Positions 23,384 through 35,184 of a stretch of DNA of 64,000 nt are shown here, piece by piece. A model generated the notes under the pieces. The model searched no databases. It was not told the DNA's origin and saw nothing but the letters and a program-made list of their open reading frames with translations. Both the position numbers and the translations under genes were made by a program. The DNA is taken from the NCBI RefSeq assembly GCF_001649575.2, contig NC_051432.1, forward strand, positions 23,728,710 through 23,792,709, in the 5' to 3' direction. Source of the DNA: Kryptolebias marmoratus. Lineage: Eukaryota; Chordata; Actinopteri; Cyprinodontiformes; Rivulidae. How positions within the stretch are numbered: position 1 is the first letter of the stretch; the number at the start of each line of letters is the position of its first letter.

Positions 23384-24371
23384 TAATATATATATATATA
23401 TAACTAAGATAAAAAATGAAGGCAAAAATTTGGTTTTAAAAGTTTATAAACATAAATGAAATAAATCTAATTTAAATTAAGCTACTTCAAAATAAGAGCG
23501 CCTTTTGTAGAAGATTTATTAATACTTTATAAATGTTTTATTTATGAGTTTTTTAATAAAGTGTTAATTTTAATTTATTAAACTCAGACTCACTGCTCTG
23601 TTGTGTCATTTGTTCTTTCATAAATCTAATTTGTTGCTGGTTATCTAGTTTAGTTTAGTTTAACTAAATAACTTCAAACTTTACAAACGCTCACGGGCAG
23701 AGAACTTACTGACAAATGTTTGATATTTCAAAAAGAAAAGCATTTCATGTTGCCACATAGTGAGCCTGATTTAATGTATGAACATTGTTTAATAAATGCT
23801 TTATAACATATGTACAAGCTAATAAATAACATTCATAATGCGTTAATAAATCCTTTTCAAACGGGCCTTTTTTAGTGGTACAGAAACCTAGAATATCAAA
23901 ATCTGGTCTTATTTGAAGTTTTTTTTTTTAAATATTTAAAGTTTGATTTGTGGAAAATCTTTAAATAGGAGAATATTTTGTTACTTTGAGGTCAGAAAAT
24001 GGAGCCTGTTATAAATGTTTTAACATTTTTCCTTCTTCCTGCTTCTCTCGCAGTCATGGATTTTGTTCAGAAATGACTGATAAATATAAAAATCATAATC
24101 TAACTGGATGGTTGTACAGAGGCTCAACGAGCAGAGCCACACGTTTACCTGAAAGGGCTTGCACGATCTGTTTAGTCATCATCTCCCGCTCGTCCTCAGA
24201 CAGATGTGGTCGTCTCGCCACTCGGACCTCCGGCTTCATCGCCTCCTTCTGGGCCAGAAGTTTCTGCAGGATGTTGGATCGCGCCGTTGCCGGTGTGTCC
24301 GGCGAGGCGGCCGCAGCGGATACGAGCAGCAGCACCAAGAGGGCGAACGCCACAACGAGTTTCCCTGACAT
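22805..24371 (-). CDS. gast: Gastrin preprohormone
   Basis: Two coding exons on the minus strand: 24149-24371 (ATG; acceptor CAG lies 2 nt upstream of the start codon) and 22805-22881 (stop TGA), joined in phase 1, giving 99 aa. Residues 1 to about 22 are a signal peptide (hydrophobic run LVVAFALLVLLLVSAAAA). The propeptide follows, with an Arg-Arg pair (VARRPHLSEDER), and ends CMSDRDYQGWVDFGRRDAE. This is the gastrin/cholecystokinin layout: Arg cleavage before Asp-Tyr, a peptide ending in Phe, Gly as amide donor, then the Arg-Arg cleavage site. The Tyr seven residues from the end would be the sulphation site. Gastrin/CCK peptides act on CCK receptors to control gut secretion and motility. 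Gastrin rather than CCK is favoured by the hap1-keratin neighbourhood and the short tail lacking the CCK Tyr-rich end. The expected Met in Trp-Met-Asp-Phe is Val here. Confidence 0.87.
23344..23402. repeat. (TA)n microsatellite
   Basis: Mostly alternating TA with a few AATA interruptions, in gast intron 2. Confidence 0.9.
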
Positions 24372-24417
24372 GCCTGAGCGAAGGAAGGAGGGAAACAGTT
24401 AGTGTCTGAAGGAAGCT

Positions 24418-25502
24418 GAGCTGACCTGCTGCAGACCTGCTGCAGACCTGCTGCTGACCTGCTGCTGACCTGCTGCAGACCTGCTGCAGACCTGCTNNNN
24501 NNNNNNNNNNNNNNNNNNNNNNNNNNNNNNNNNNNNNNNNNNNNNNNNNNNNNNNNNNNNNNNNNNNNNNNNNNNNNNNNNNNNNNNNNNNNNNNNNNNN
24601 NNNNNNNNNNNNNNNNNNNNNNNNNNNNNNNNNNNNNNNNNNNNNNNNNNNNNNNNNNNNNNNNNNNNNNNNNNNNNNNNNNNNNNNNNNNNNNNNNNNN
24701 NNNNNNNNNNNNNNNNNNNNNNNNNNNNNNNNNNNNNNNNNNNNNNNNNNNNNNNNNNNNNNNNNNNNNNNNNNNNNNNNNNNNNNNNNNNNNNNNNNNN
24801 NNNNNNNNNNNNNNNNNNNNNNNNNNNNNNNNNNNNNNNNNNNNNNNNNNNNNNNNNNNNNNNNNNNNNNNNNNNNNNNNNNNNNNNNNNNNNNNNNNNN
24901 NNNNNNNNNNNNNNNNNNNNNNNNNNNNNNNNNNNNNNNNNNNNNNNNNNNNNNNNNNNNNNNNNNNNNNNNNNNNNNNNNNNNNNNNNNNNNNNNNNNN
25001 NNNNNNNNNNNNNNNNNNNNNNNNNNNNNNNNNNNNNNNNNNNNNNNNNNNNNNNNNNNNNNNNNNNNNNNNNNNNNNNNNNNNNNNNNNNNNNNNNNNN
25101 NNNNNNNNNNNNNNNNNNNNNNNNNNNNNNNNNNNNNNNNNNNNNNNNNNNNNNNNNNNNNNNNNNNNNNNNNNNNNNNNNNNNNNNNNNNNNNNNNNNN
25201 NNNNNNNNNNNNNNNNNNNNNNNNNNNNNNNNNNNNNNNNNNNNNNNNNNNNNNNNNNNNNNNNNNNNNNNNNNNNNNNNNNNNNNNNNNNNNNNNNNNN
25301 NNNNNNNNNNNNNNNNNNNNNNNNNNNNNNNNNNNNNNNNNNNNNNNNNNNNNNNNNNNNNNNNNNNNNNNNNNNNNNNNNNNNNNNNNNNNNNNNNNNN
25401 NNNNNNNNGCTGCTGACCTGCTGCTGACTTGGTGCAGACCTGCTGCAGACCTACTGTTGACCTGCTGCAGACCTGCTGCAGACCTGCTGCTGACCTACTG
25501 TA
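24418..25502. repeat. Minisatellite in gast intron 1
   Basis: Tandem units of about 11 bp (GACCTGCTGCA, with CTGCTGCTGAC and a few ACTGTTGAC variants) occupy both sides of an assembly gap. The array fills nearly the whole of gast intron 1; its true length is unknown because the gap is inside it. Confidence 0.88.
24497..25408. other. Assembly gap (912 N)
   Basis: Run of N inside the minisatellite; flanks on both sides are the same repeat, so the gap most likely reflects an unresolved tandem array. Its size may be an estimate. Confidence 0.97.
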
Positions 25503-25503
25503 C

Positions 25504-25552
25504 CTGTGCAGACGATGTGCTCAGAATGAAGTGACGCAGCAGGTGGAATCGT
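25504..25552 (-). other. gast: gast noncoding first exon
   Basis: Between the TATA box and a CACAG|GTACAG donor (minus strand) lies a short leader of about 50 nt without a useful ATG frame. The coding exon's acceptor 2 nt before its ATG requires such an upstream exon. The 5' end is estimated as about 25-30 bp from the TATA box. Confidence 0.6.
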
Positions 25553-25575
25553 GTCGACTCTGAGCTCAGCCGCCC

Positions 25576-25583
25576 TTTTTATA
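25576..25583 (-). promoter_or_regulatory. gast: gast TATA box
   Basis: Reads TATAAAAA on the minus strand within TTGGTATAAAAAGGGCGG, a strong TATA context, about 70 bp upstream of the exon 1 donor. Confidence 0.75.
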
Positions 25584-26109
25584 CCAACGACAAATCAAAG
25601 ACTGATAACAGCTTCTCGGCAGAACAGCTGGTGGGTTTGCACATTTTGAAGGGACGTGCGTAAAGGAAGCAATACGGGGGGAAAAAACTCCAATAATTCT
25701 GCTTTTCACCTGTCTGTAAAGAGCCGTTTTACACGGCCATAACAATAAAACAACTCAATGTGTTTCCACAAGAAATCCAGTCATCTGTCAGAGGATTTCT
25801 GTAATCAATTCAAAATATCCAGCGTAACTATGGAGCCAAACATGACTTAAAAAAAAAACACAAAAGAAATTTCCTGACAGAGAACAAAATCAAGTTTTAC
25901 TAAATATGATTTGTTTTAGCTGTTTTATGTGAAAGGTTTTTTTTTTAGATTTTCTGTGATGTATTTGTGTTTTCTGAATGTGTTTTTTTTAAGTTTTATT
26001 GACGATATTTTGTTTTTCCTGGTTTGTTGTTTTATGTTTGAGATTTCATTTTTTGTTGTATTTTGAGTTTTCTTGCTGTGATTTAAAAACGTAGTGTTTT
26101 AGTTTCTCT

Positions 26110-26600
26110 TATTTTATTACCTCTGACAAGGTGGTAAGGAGGTTTTTGGTAGCATCTGACTCTGTCTGTCTGTCTGCAAGATTACTCACAAAGTTTTGAA
26201 TGAATTTTCAGGAAATTTTCAGGAAACATCAAAAATGGAACAAGGGGTTACATGTTTGTGATGATTCAGTCAAACATCAAGGCCAAAGGTCAATTTAACT
26301 GCACAGTTGGACACCTCATGGGTCAAAGGTGATGCCTGTTGATTTCAGGATTCATGAGGTCAAAGGTCAAAGGTCACAGGTAACCCCTTTATTAAACACT
26401 TGTCTCTGGTCCTACATGTGACCCTTTTGTATCCTCCACCAAAGAAAGTTGGTTTGTTTGTCAGTAAAGATCAGGTAAAAACTAACAAACAGACCTGGAT
26501 GAAACGTTCAGGAGATGTTGGGGTCGTCACAGAAAACAATGGATTAAATAATCCAGATTATGATTCAGATTTTGATCCAGATTATGATCCGGATCAAACT
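26110..26600 (+). repeat. Interspersed repeat with tandem AGGTCA half-sites
   Basis: Begins near CTCTGACAAGGTGGTAAGGA and contains GAAATTTTCAGGAAACATC, AATGGAACAAGGGGTTACA and GAGGTCAAAGGTCAAAGGTC. A related copy in the opposite orientation lies at 40235-40520 (shared: TGACCTTTGACC, CCCATGAGGT, CCTTGTTCC, CTTTTCGAGAAATCTTG versus its complement). The end near 26540-26600 (TCCAGATTATGATTCAGATT) recurs in related form near 39870-39910. Family not named. Confidence 0.6.
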
Positions 26601-28617
26601 CTTTTTTTTAAATCCCACTATGGCCTTAGAGGCAGTTTCTCTCTGAGTTCTTCTAGTTTATATTTTTACTTGTTGTATTTTTATGACAATGTAATTTAAA
26701 ACCACCCCTTGTATATTTTCTACACACCAATAAAAGACTTGATTTGACTTGATTTGGTTTGTTTTTTGCATGTTGTGTAAGATTTTCAGGTTTTTTTTTT
26801 AGTGTTTTTTTTAACATATTCTTGCTTTTAGTTTTCTTGTGGAGTTTTGTTTTGTGCTGGGTTTTGCTCTCATTTTGAGTTTGGAGAAAGTGTTTACAGG
26901 TTTATTACATGTTTTGTGCTTATTTAAAATTATCTTCATTGTTTTTTTCACTTCATGTTTTTCTGTTTTGTAGTATTCTGGTTGCAGAATCGATGTTTGC
27001 TTTGATTCTTTGTCGCCTCTCATGGGATCACCCTGCTGCAGTCTGACGTGTTGCCAAGCTTTTAGTCAAACCGCTTTAATGGTGTCACCACATTAATGCT
27101 GTTTACATGATGTATAGATTTTTTTCTCCTTTGCTTCACTCAATCTTTAAAGGTTTGAGTCGCTCCACTGAAACGGATCTCTGGGAACTCCTCGCTTCAC
27201 CTGCATGTTGCTTAAATCTCGAGGTTTTTGATGAAAAACTCGTCACTGTTTGACTTCCTCTCACCGTTTGAGCTTCTGTTTGTCTCTTTCTCAGGTTTTG
27301 TGTTTTCGTTAAGCTGTGACCGGTCCGACCAACCTGCCCGGTCTTCATTCTTCATTTGTTTTGTTGTTTTCTCTCTTTCTGCCCTCTTATCATTAACGGG
27401 ACGAAGGTGGCGGTCCACCCTAATTAAATCTGGTTCCTCCTGTTTCTTTTCTTTCTCCTGTGGCTCCTGGACAGAAAAGATTTGGCTTCTTTTGCATTGA
27501 AATGATGAATCTGAGCCCTTTAAAACTGCCTCTGTCTGCAGCTGAAAGTAAAAGCTCTGTGCTTTAAATAAATCTGCAGCTGAACGGTTGTTGGAATGTA
27601 ACCTCACTTTTTAAAATGCTGTGCTAAAAGATAATCAGAAGTAGTTAACATCTGAATCTGATAAACTCACAGGAGACAGTTTTCCTGCATGACCAGTTGT
27701 CCGGATCAGACTCGCCCAGGTTTTCAGAAATATCTGCTGCCTTCTGAATATTTCTGCTGATGAATCTCAGATCCAGACGTCTCAGATTATCAGTCTGCGC
27801 TCCATCCTGGTTCGATTTTAATCCAGAAACAGCGAAATGAACAGAAATATTTGAACAAGACGCTTCATTGTGGGATTGTAGCTACTTCAGCAAACCTTCA
27901 GCTTCAGTTTTAACCATTTCTTTATTTATTAAAGCTCATTCAGGACTGAACGATTGTCTCAGTGTTTGTATTTTAACTTCCTTGTCAACATCTTTGTTAA
28001 CAGATTAATTTAATGTGGTGTTTGTACTGACTGGTTTTAATTATTTCTGATCTTTTTGTCTGTTTTTTACCCTCTTTCTGCCTTTTGCCAGGCCTCAGTT
28101 CTGAATCTGTCCTGTATGAGTAAATAAATGTTAAATAAATAAAATAAAAAAGAAATTATGGCTATAGAAAATAAACATTGAAATACTTAAACTTAATTAC
28201 ATTCCTGTTTCTCATTAAGATGAATGAAGAAGTCTTTAAATCCTTGAAAACTTTGGTGTTTTGTACAATTCACTTCAGTTCACTGAACGTTTAGCTTTTA
28301 GCTGCTTTTCTAATCATTTTAGCTCATGGCTACGCTTTGCTAGTTTTGTTTTTTAGCTACAGTTTGTCTAGTTTTAGTTTGTTTTGCTGATTTTAGCTTC
28401 TCTTTAGAGCTTATTCAACAATTATTTTCTTTTTTTTAACAATTTAGAAGTGGTTTTATTGTTTTTATAACAGTTAAGGATAAAATGTAACTGACATTCG
28501 TTTAATTAGACCTTTGTGAGACCCCTTACTTGATGTTTTATGACCCACATTGGGGTCCTGACCTGCACGCTGATTTAAATTAAAGACCTAGCAGACTTTG
28601 TAGGAAAGCATATTGTG

Positions 28618-28860
28618 TTTTATGAATGACTCTCAGCTACTACCACACCAAAATTCAGCTCAGTCAAAACTGACTGAACTGTAGCCATTTCTGTGTCTGC
28701 TAAGGTCAGCTGGTTGTGGCAGCCATCTTGAATTGTTAATCGGTTGTAGACGTTCATCCAGTGATTCCTCTCTGAGAATTTCATTGAAATCTGCCCAGAG
28801 GGTCGCAAAATATTTTGCTAACAGACGTACAAACAAAGGCACAAACACAGAACCAATCAA
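28618..28860 (+). repeat. Copy of the ~230-bp interspersed repeat
   Basis: Near full-length copy from GACTCTCAGCTACTACCAC to TATTTTGCTAACAGACG, including the block GTGGCAGCCATCTTGAAT and ending in an ACAAAC-rich tail. Confidence 0.72.
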
Positions 28861-29631
28861 AAACATTATCGCCCACCTTGACGTTTTTTTGTGGCAGAAA
28901 ATCTCCAGAATGAAAAACATAAAGATAAAATGATATTTAACAGGAACTATATTTTTTCTGCTCTTAATTGAATATTGATCAAAACTTTAATGAAACCTTC
29001 AGAGAACCTGAAGAAAATTATTTACAACCACAGAAAATAATACAAGGTTGGGATACTTGAAAGTAAAATATAAAGAAATGACTTTTTCACATTTCTGTAA
29101 GTCTGTTCATTGCTGACCCAACTCTCCACCTTCTTCATAAAACAACCTTATAAAACCTTATGAAAACCAAGAATCAGAATTTTAAAACGTGACCTCTTCA
29201 GCTGTCCTCCCATCGCTTCTGGCAGGTCACATTTCTCTTTAATGGCTTCTGATGGCCCCACAATTAAAAACCTGAAGAGTTTCACACCAACAGAGTGTTG
29301 AATCTGTCGTAAAACTGTCCCCACAGGCCCGAATACTGAGCCTTCATTCATATGCTTCAAATGAAAGAGAATTACTGAGGTACTGAGGGAAAATACTGCC
29401 AAGTATTTACAGTTAAAACAGAGTAGGTAGTACCTGCAGTACTACAGACGGTAAATAAGAGTTTAACACTTAATGTTTCCGGAGTATTTCTGCTCTCAGT
29501 TGGTTATGTAGGAATGTGGAGAATTTAAAGCAGTGAAAAGCTGAAGACGGGCGGATCCTGATATCAGATCATCAGTTTCAGCTCACACCCTGTGACTGAC
29601 CCGGAGCACATACCAGACCCACTTGCTCCTC

Positions 29632-29638
29632 TATAAGA
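29632..29638 (+). promoter_or_regulatory. TATA box of keratin gene A
   Basis: TATAAGA within CTCCTCTATAAGAAGCC, 65 bp upstream of the ATG, leaving a leader of about 35 nt. Confidence 0.65.
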
Positions 29639-29696
29639 AGCCACCTGTGAGGAGCAGCATCACTCCTCCTGCAGGTCAGAACCTCCTCCTGTCACC

Positions 29697-31027
29697 ATGT
29701 CCCTGTCCGTCCGCCAGCAGAGCAGAACCTCCTTCAGCTCCAGCTCCAGCTCCTCTCAGGCCGCATGGATCCAGAGCCGCACACCCAGCGTGTACGGAGG
29801 AGCGGGGGGCTTCGGGACCCGCATCTCCTCCTGCTCCTCCTCCTTCGGGTTTCTGTCTGCAGGAGGTGAGTCCAGCCTGACGACAGGAGGGAGGCTCACC
29901 ATGCAGAACCTCAACGACCGCCTGGCCTCCTACCTGGAGAAAGTAAGTCCTCGTGGAGTTCCTGAAGCTTTACACACTTTAGGTCACACCGAAAACACAC
30001 ACTGAACACACACACACACCAAACACTGAACACACACACCAACCACTGATCACACACACCAATCTCTGAACACACACACCAATCACTGAACACACACCAA
30101 ACAGTGAACACACACACCAACCACTGATCACCACCAATCACTGAACACACACACCAATCACTGAACACACACCAATTACTGAATTAGAGCCACTAAAAAG
30201 TAGAGTTAAAAACAAGTCTTATTAGATCATTACAACTTGGTGCTAGGTAACTGGAGCTAACAGCTATTAGCATCAGCTAACTAGCTCCAACTCATGTTAT
30301 TTTAGGAAACCAGAGTCACCATTTAGCACAAACTAAAGTTGTTAACAAAGCTAACCGGGTTAAACATCTTCCTACAGGTTGTTTTTACCATCATACCGTT
30401 ACTTATTACATCCTAAAGCAGAGGTCCAGTCAGGCCCGGTTTGGTCAGGTGGTTTAAAAATGGCGGACTGTTTGATTTGATATAAGTATATATTCATTAG
30501 AGCCTAATTTCCTATAAAACAAACTAAAGTAAGTTAGAACAAATGCAGACAAAACAACTCAAACAGAAACAAAATGATAAGTTTTGAGTTGATTTGTGTT
30601 TTTTTTAGGTTGTAATTGTTTTTCCAATTAGTGCAATTTACTAAAAACATCATTTTGTGTTAAAAATGCGTTTATGTTTTTAAAATAATCCTCCACAGTT
30701 ATTTGACTCTGAGATTTTCCTCTTTTATTTGTAAATGTTTCTTCCAGCTTTAACACAAATAAAAGAGCAATATTCATTAAAGAAGAGGCAAAAATATGAG
30801 AAAAAGGAGCATCAAATTAATTTTAAATACTATAGTTGTCACAGTAAAACAAACAGTTTTAACATATATGTTTGTTTATATTTATTGTTTTTATTTATGC
30901 ATTTTAATTTAGGATTTTCTTCAACCTTAGACTTGATAGCAATTATGAATTTTTTATTATATGTAAATTAAATGTTATTATTCTGCATCTCATGTTTCTT
31001 AAAGATGAAAATCTGACTAAATAATGC

Positions 31028-31070
<43 letters not shown>

Positions 31071-34000
31071 GTGCGCTCTCTGGAGGACAAAAACAAGATG
31101 CTGGAGCTGAACATCAAGGAGTTCTGCACGAAAACCACTTATGTTACCAAAGACTACAAAAACTACTTGTCCACCATCACCGAACTGAGAGCAGAGGTAC
31201 CACGAGACGGCTTTTATTTAATTTTGTTATTATTTTACTAAACGCAACACAATGATGGAGAACCATAACTCTGTTCAGCCGTGGGGAGACATGAACACAC
31301 GTCTTTAAATACTGAAGCAGCAGGAAGAGATTAGAACTGAAAATCATCTCATTTGGTCTTAAAAGACAAACAAATGACATCAGATTAATAAGAACTCAGT
31401 GATACAGATAATTATTAAGACACCAAAGGACCCCAGTGAGCCTGAAACCCTCCTAAAAGTTATAAAAATATAGAAATTAGGAGAACATTTCTAAATATCT
31501 GTCATATTTATTGTATATACAGGATCTTATCATATTAAAGAAAGAGCTCAACATATCTTTGTCCCCTAACAGATTGAAAACAACAAGAAAACAATTGCTT
31601 GTTTTCTTTCTCCACACAACAATAAATCTTTACAGCAGAATTAGGGTTTCTTATTTAAGTTTTGCCTGAAATTAACAGTAGTTTGTGACTTTTACACATC
31701 TGTAAAAAAAAAAAAAAGTCAAGCAAGTTTCAGGTTTCCCTCCAGCCCCGACATTAGACACACCCGGTGTTTTCCATAATTTAATAAATCCATTTATGGA
31801 TCTATTATTGTTGCTATTATCAGATGTTTTGATCTTATCTTTTTCAGCTCAACTTCCTCTCAGCACACAGATGGTTTTGGTTTTTATTTTTGTCTTGATC
31901 TTGTAGCTTCAGCTTTCTTAATGAAACGTTGTGTTTCTGATCAAAGTTCTGAGCATTTTCCTGAAGTTCGCTGCAAAACTAACATAAGCAGGAGATTTTC
32001 CTCTTGGCTGAAAATCATCGTAATTATTCAACCTGTTGACTCCTCAGATCCTGAACTCTGAGAGCTGAACAGCAGCCAGATGCAACAGGAGATTACTGAT
32101 CAGTTCTCTGTGGATCGTTCTTTTTTCCCTCCTTTCATTTAGATCGCAAAGATGTCTTCAGAGAATCATGGGATCCTGCTGCAAATTGATAATGCCAAAC
32201 TGACAGCTGATGACTTTAAGATGAAGTAAGCTGAGGTTCTTCTGTTGCTTTGTGCTGCAATTCACATCCAACCTTCAGTAAAACCAACAAAATACAGACC
32301 ACAGCCATTACATTTAAAGAAATGTGCACGACCCGATGAATATCACAAGATGTCAAATTCAGAGTATGTGAGTGTGACAGTTTTAGCTCAGTATCTGTAA
32401 CAATGGCGGACTTCTAGCCATTTTTATGTAAGTTAATTTTAATTAGCTGTAGCAACCTTCATAAATTGGACTGGGTTTAAAAGATGTCCATCCAATGATT
32501 GTGTCCTGAAAGTTTCATTAAAATCAGTCCAGTGGTTCATGAGATATTTTGCTAACAGACACACACATATGCAGGCGCAGGCAACACCTCATCACCGATT
32601 CCTACAAGAAGAACTGAAGGGCTGATCGGATATTTTGCTTAATTATGAGCTCATGAGGATGACTCCTGACATGCAGGTACGAGCTGGAGCTCAGCATTCG
32701 GAGTACGGTGGACGCTGACGTGTTTCGTCTCCGGGGGATCAGGGACAGCCTGACTCTCAACATCAGCAGCCTGGAGATGGAAGTGGAACACCTGAAGGAG
32801 GAGCTGGTGTCGATGACCAGCAGCCACAAGACGGTGAGAACTGCTGAGGTCAAAAACAACATGTCTGAGGGAAAGATGGGTCAAAGCGTTCATTTTTGTC
32901 CCTTTTTGTTTGTTGCAGGAGCTGGAGCAGCTGAGGGTCCAGGGTGCCGGTTCTCTGAACGTGGAGGTGGACAGCACAGAGTCCGCTGACCTGCTGAAGA
33001 TCCTGGAGGAAGTCAGGCTGCAGTACGAAACCGTGATGAAGAACAACAAGCTGGAGCTGGAAAAATGGTTCCAGGCCAAGGTGGGCTGGAGAAATGACCC
33101 TTACTGTGATCATTCAGTGGGATTCCTGAGAGCTGAAAGACTGCTGAATTTAGCTGAACAAGCTGGAGCTGAGTTTGAACAAGCTGAACATTAGCTAAAA
33201 GCTAAAAGGATCAAAAGGATATAAAATACATGAGCAGCAGTTAATGCTAATAGAGCAAAACACAAGCGAAAAGCTTAAAGTAGCAAAATGCTAGCTAAAA
33301 ATTTAAAATATCAAAGCAGTAGCTAAAAGCTAATAGTGTCAAAATGCTAGCTGGTAGCTTAAAGTACCAAAAGGCTAGTTAAAAGTAGCAGAAAGCCAGC
33401 CAAAAGCTAATAGTAGCATAATAAGACAAAAAATAGAGCAAGTATGAGCAAGCAGATTTCAGAAATAAAAATATTTTTGAATAAATTGAAGAGATCTTAA
33501 TTTATTTTTTTATGGAAAATATTTGTAAATATAGTTAAATAATTTAAAAGGTATACAAGTTACAGAAACTAAAACTGTAGCATGCATCTCCTGAAAGAGC
33601 TGAACAATCTGACATCTGAGCGGCTGAAAATGCTCGAAGTCTGCAGAAGAGGTTCGACTCGGCGTTCACTCAGTTTTACAAACGAACCTTTTAAGAAAGT
33701 CAAACGTTAAAAGGTTAATTTTTACGTTTGCTGTGTTTCTGTGAAAAGATGGAAATCCTCCAGGGGCAAATCATCACTTGCACGACAGAAGTGAAGACGT
33801 ATCACTCCGAGATCTCCGAGCTGAAGAGGACCTACCAGGCCCTGGAGATAAGCCGACAGGCTCTCTTCTCGGAGGTGAGTCCTGGACCCACAGCAGCCCG
33901 GGCACCGCTGGGGCTGCTTAAAGTCCACAAACATCAAGAATAAAACGCCTTCAAGACAACACAAACAGCAACAACAGCTATTTTTTATCAGTTTACTATC

Positions 34001-34807
34001 ACTGTGTGTGTGTGTGCATGTGCTCATTTGTGTTAGCAAAATATTTCAGTAACCACCAGATGGTTTTTAACGAACCTCTCAGTAAGCAATCATTTACAGT
34101 CAATTAACTTTGGAGCCTAAAACACACATCCTGTTTGAGGCTTTCCCTGTATCTGTTGTGCTTTTATTGTGAAAGGACACACTTGTTGTAAACATAATAG
34201 CAGCTGCAGCCTGTGAGGCAAACAGGAAGCCTTCCTGACCTTCCTTCCTGTCCGTCCTGCAGGTTCAGTGTCTGCAGCAGAACGTGACCGAGGTGAACGC
34301 TCAGTACGCTGCTCGGCTCAGCCAGCACCAGGCCACCATCACCACGCTGGAGGCGGAGCTGCAGCAGCTGAAGGTGGCCATGGAGCAGCTGCAGACCAAA
34401 TACACGCTGCTGCTGGAGCTCAAGCCCAGACTAGAGAGGGAAATTGAAGAATACAGGAGGCTGCTGCAAGGAGAGGAGTTCGAACAAAAGAGGTGAGCGA
34501 TCGATTTGGTTCTGTAGGACAACATACAAAGCAGACATATTCATAACGTCACCATCGTCCTTTTCAGAGCCGTGATCATCAAACAAATCACAGAGGAAGT
34601 CGAAGGTAACAATCCCGATCCTTCTCCGCTTGGATTATAAAATATCACCAAACTAAACTGCAGGGATGGCAGCTGATTGTTTCCCTTCTGTCGTCTGCAG
34701 AGCAGAAACCCCACATCGAGAAGCGGGTGAGGACCATCGTGGAGCAGATCGTTGATGGAGAAGTGGTTTCCAGCACCGAGGACACCAAAGTGCAAACCAT
34801 TCAGTAA
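29697..34807 (+). CDS. Type I keratin A, about 424 aa, with an extra intron in coil 1A
   Basis: Exons 29697-29942, 31071-31196, 32143-32225, 32677-32833, 32919-33080, 33749-33874, 34263-34492, 34568-34605, 34701-34807; total 1275 nt, in frame, all GT..AG. The Ser-rich head ([15 protein letters not shown]) and [12 protein letters not shown] motif precede the helix initiation motif [20 protein letters not shown]; the rod ends with [15 protein letters not shown]. Internal exon sizes 83, 157, 162 and 126 are those of type I keratins, as are the codon positions of the junctions. Type I chains pair with type II keratins to form epithelial intermediate filaments. The tail is short, acidic, and ends TKVQTIQ. 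The unusual point is an intron of 1128 bp splitting what is one exon in the two downstream paralogues, right after LEK. I cannot assign a specific teleost keratin name. Confidence 0.9.
29988..30185. repeat. Minisatellite in the extra intron of keratin A
   Basis: Irregular tandem copies of CACTGAACACACACACCAA and variants (CACTGATCAC, ACCAACCACTG). The open frame on the opposite strand here is a product of the repeat. Confidence 0.85.
31030..31067. repeat. (GT)n microsatellite abutting a splice acceptor
   Basis: About 19 GT units run directly into GCAG at 31067-31070, replacing the usual pyrimidine tract of the acceptor of keratin A exon 2. Confidence 0.92.
32365..32600 (+). repeat. Diverged copy of the ~230-bp interspersed repeat
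   Basis: In keratin A, between the 83-nt and 157-nt exons. Blocks TTTTAGCTCAGTATCTGTAA, GTTTCATTAAAATCAGTCCA and GGTTCATGAGATATTTTGCT identify it. Confidence 0.65.
33185..33425. repeat. Degenerate AGCTAAAAG-type array in keratin A intron
   Basis: Imperfect iterations of AGCTAAAAGCTAA, AGTAGCAAAA and ATGCTAGCTAAAA. A similar array is in the corresponding intron of keratin C (55930-56285), and reverse-complement versions (TTTTAGCT-rich) occur near 28290-28400 and 49360-49560. Confidence 0.7.
34030..34115 (-). repeat. Fragment of the ~230-bp interspersed repeat
   Basis: TGTGTTAGCAAAATATTTCA followed by GTAACCACCAGATGG and AACGAACCTCTCAGTAAGC; one end of the family, inverted, in the keratin A intron before the 230-nt exon. 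Confidence 0.6.
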
Positions 34808-34977
34808 CACGCCTGCTCCCACATAAACCCACAGGTTTACGATTAGGTCTTTAACACAAGTGCTGTTTAATTATATATAATTTTAAAATGTCTATAAGCT
34901 GTTTCAGTTTCTTCTTCTTGTCTTGGATGGAAATATGAAGCGAAAGTTGCTTCCTAAAATGTGAATCAAACATCTAA

Positions 34978-34983
34978 AATAAA
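34978..34983 (+). terminator. Keratin A poly(A) signal
   Basis: AATAAA 171 bp after the stop codon. Confidence 0.65.
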
Positions 34984-35184
34984 AAGCTGAAGATGTTCGT
35001 TTTTATTCATAAATGTGTTTCAGTCCATGACTTCAGTTACCTTTGTGTGGTGAATATCATAACTCTCTATGATTCATCACCGCAGAGTTTTAGACTAAAA
35101 TCATCTCATGATAAGAAACGACAAACTTGTTGCTGCTGTCAAACCTTTAAAATAACCTTTAATGTGATATTGAGAGATGTTACG

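Larger units (their letters stand above)
25600..29600. other. Intergenic region between gast and the keratins
   Basis: Apart from the repeats listed separately, AT-rich DNA without a supportable gene. In mammals EIF1 lies between GAST and the keratins; I looked for its conserved protein sequence on both strands and did not see it. Open frames at 27136-27607 are Lys/Ser-rich, lack splice context and look spurious. Confidence 0.5.

Noticed and set aside
27136..27607. 131-aa Lys/Arg/Glu-rich frame, minus strand
   Set aside because: Low-complexity composition, no family resemblance, no promoter or splice context. Not eif1.
29988..30185. CRISPR-like regular repeats
   Set aside because: Short irregular CACACAC minisatellite with no unique spacers in a vertebrate intron.
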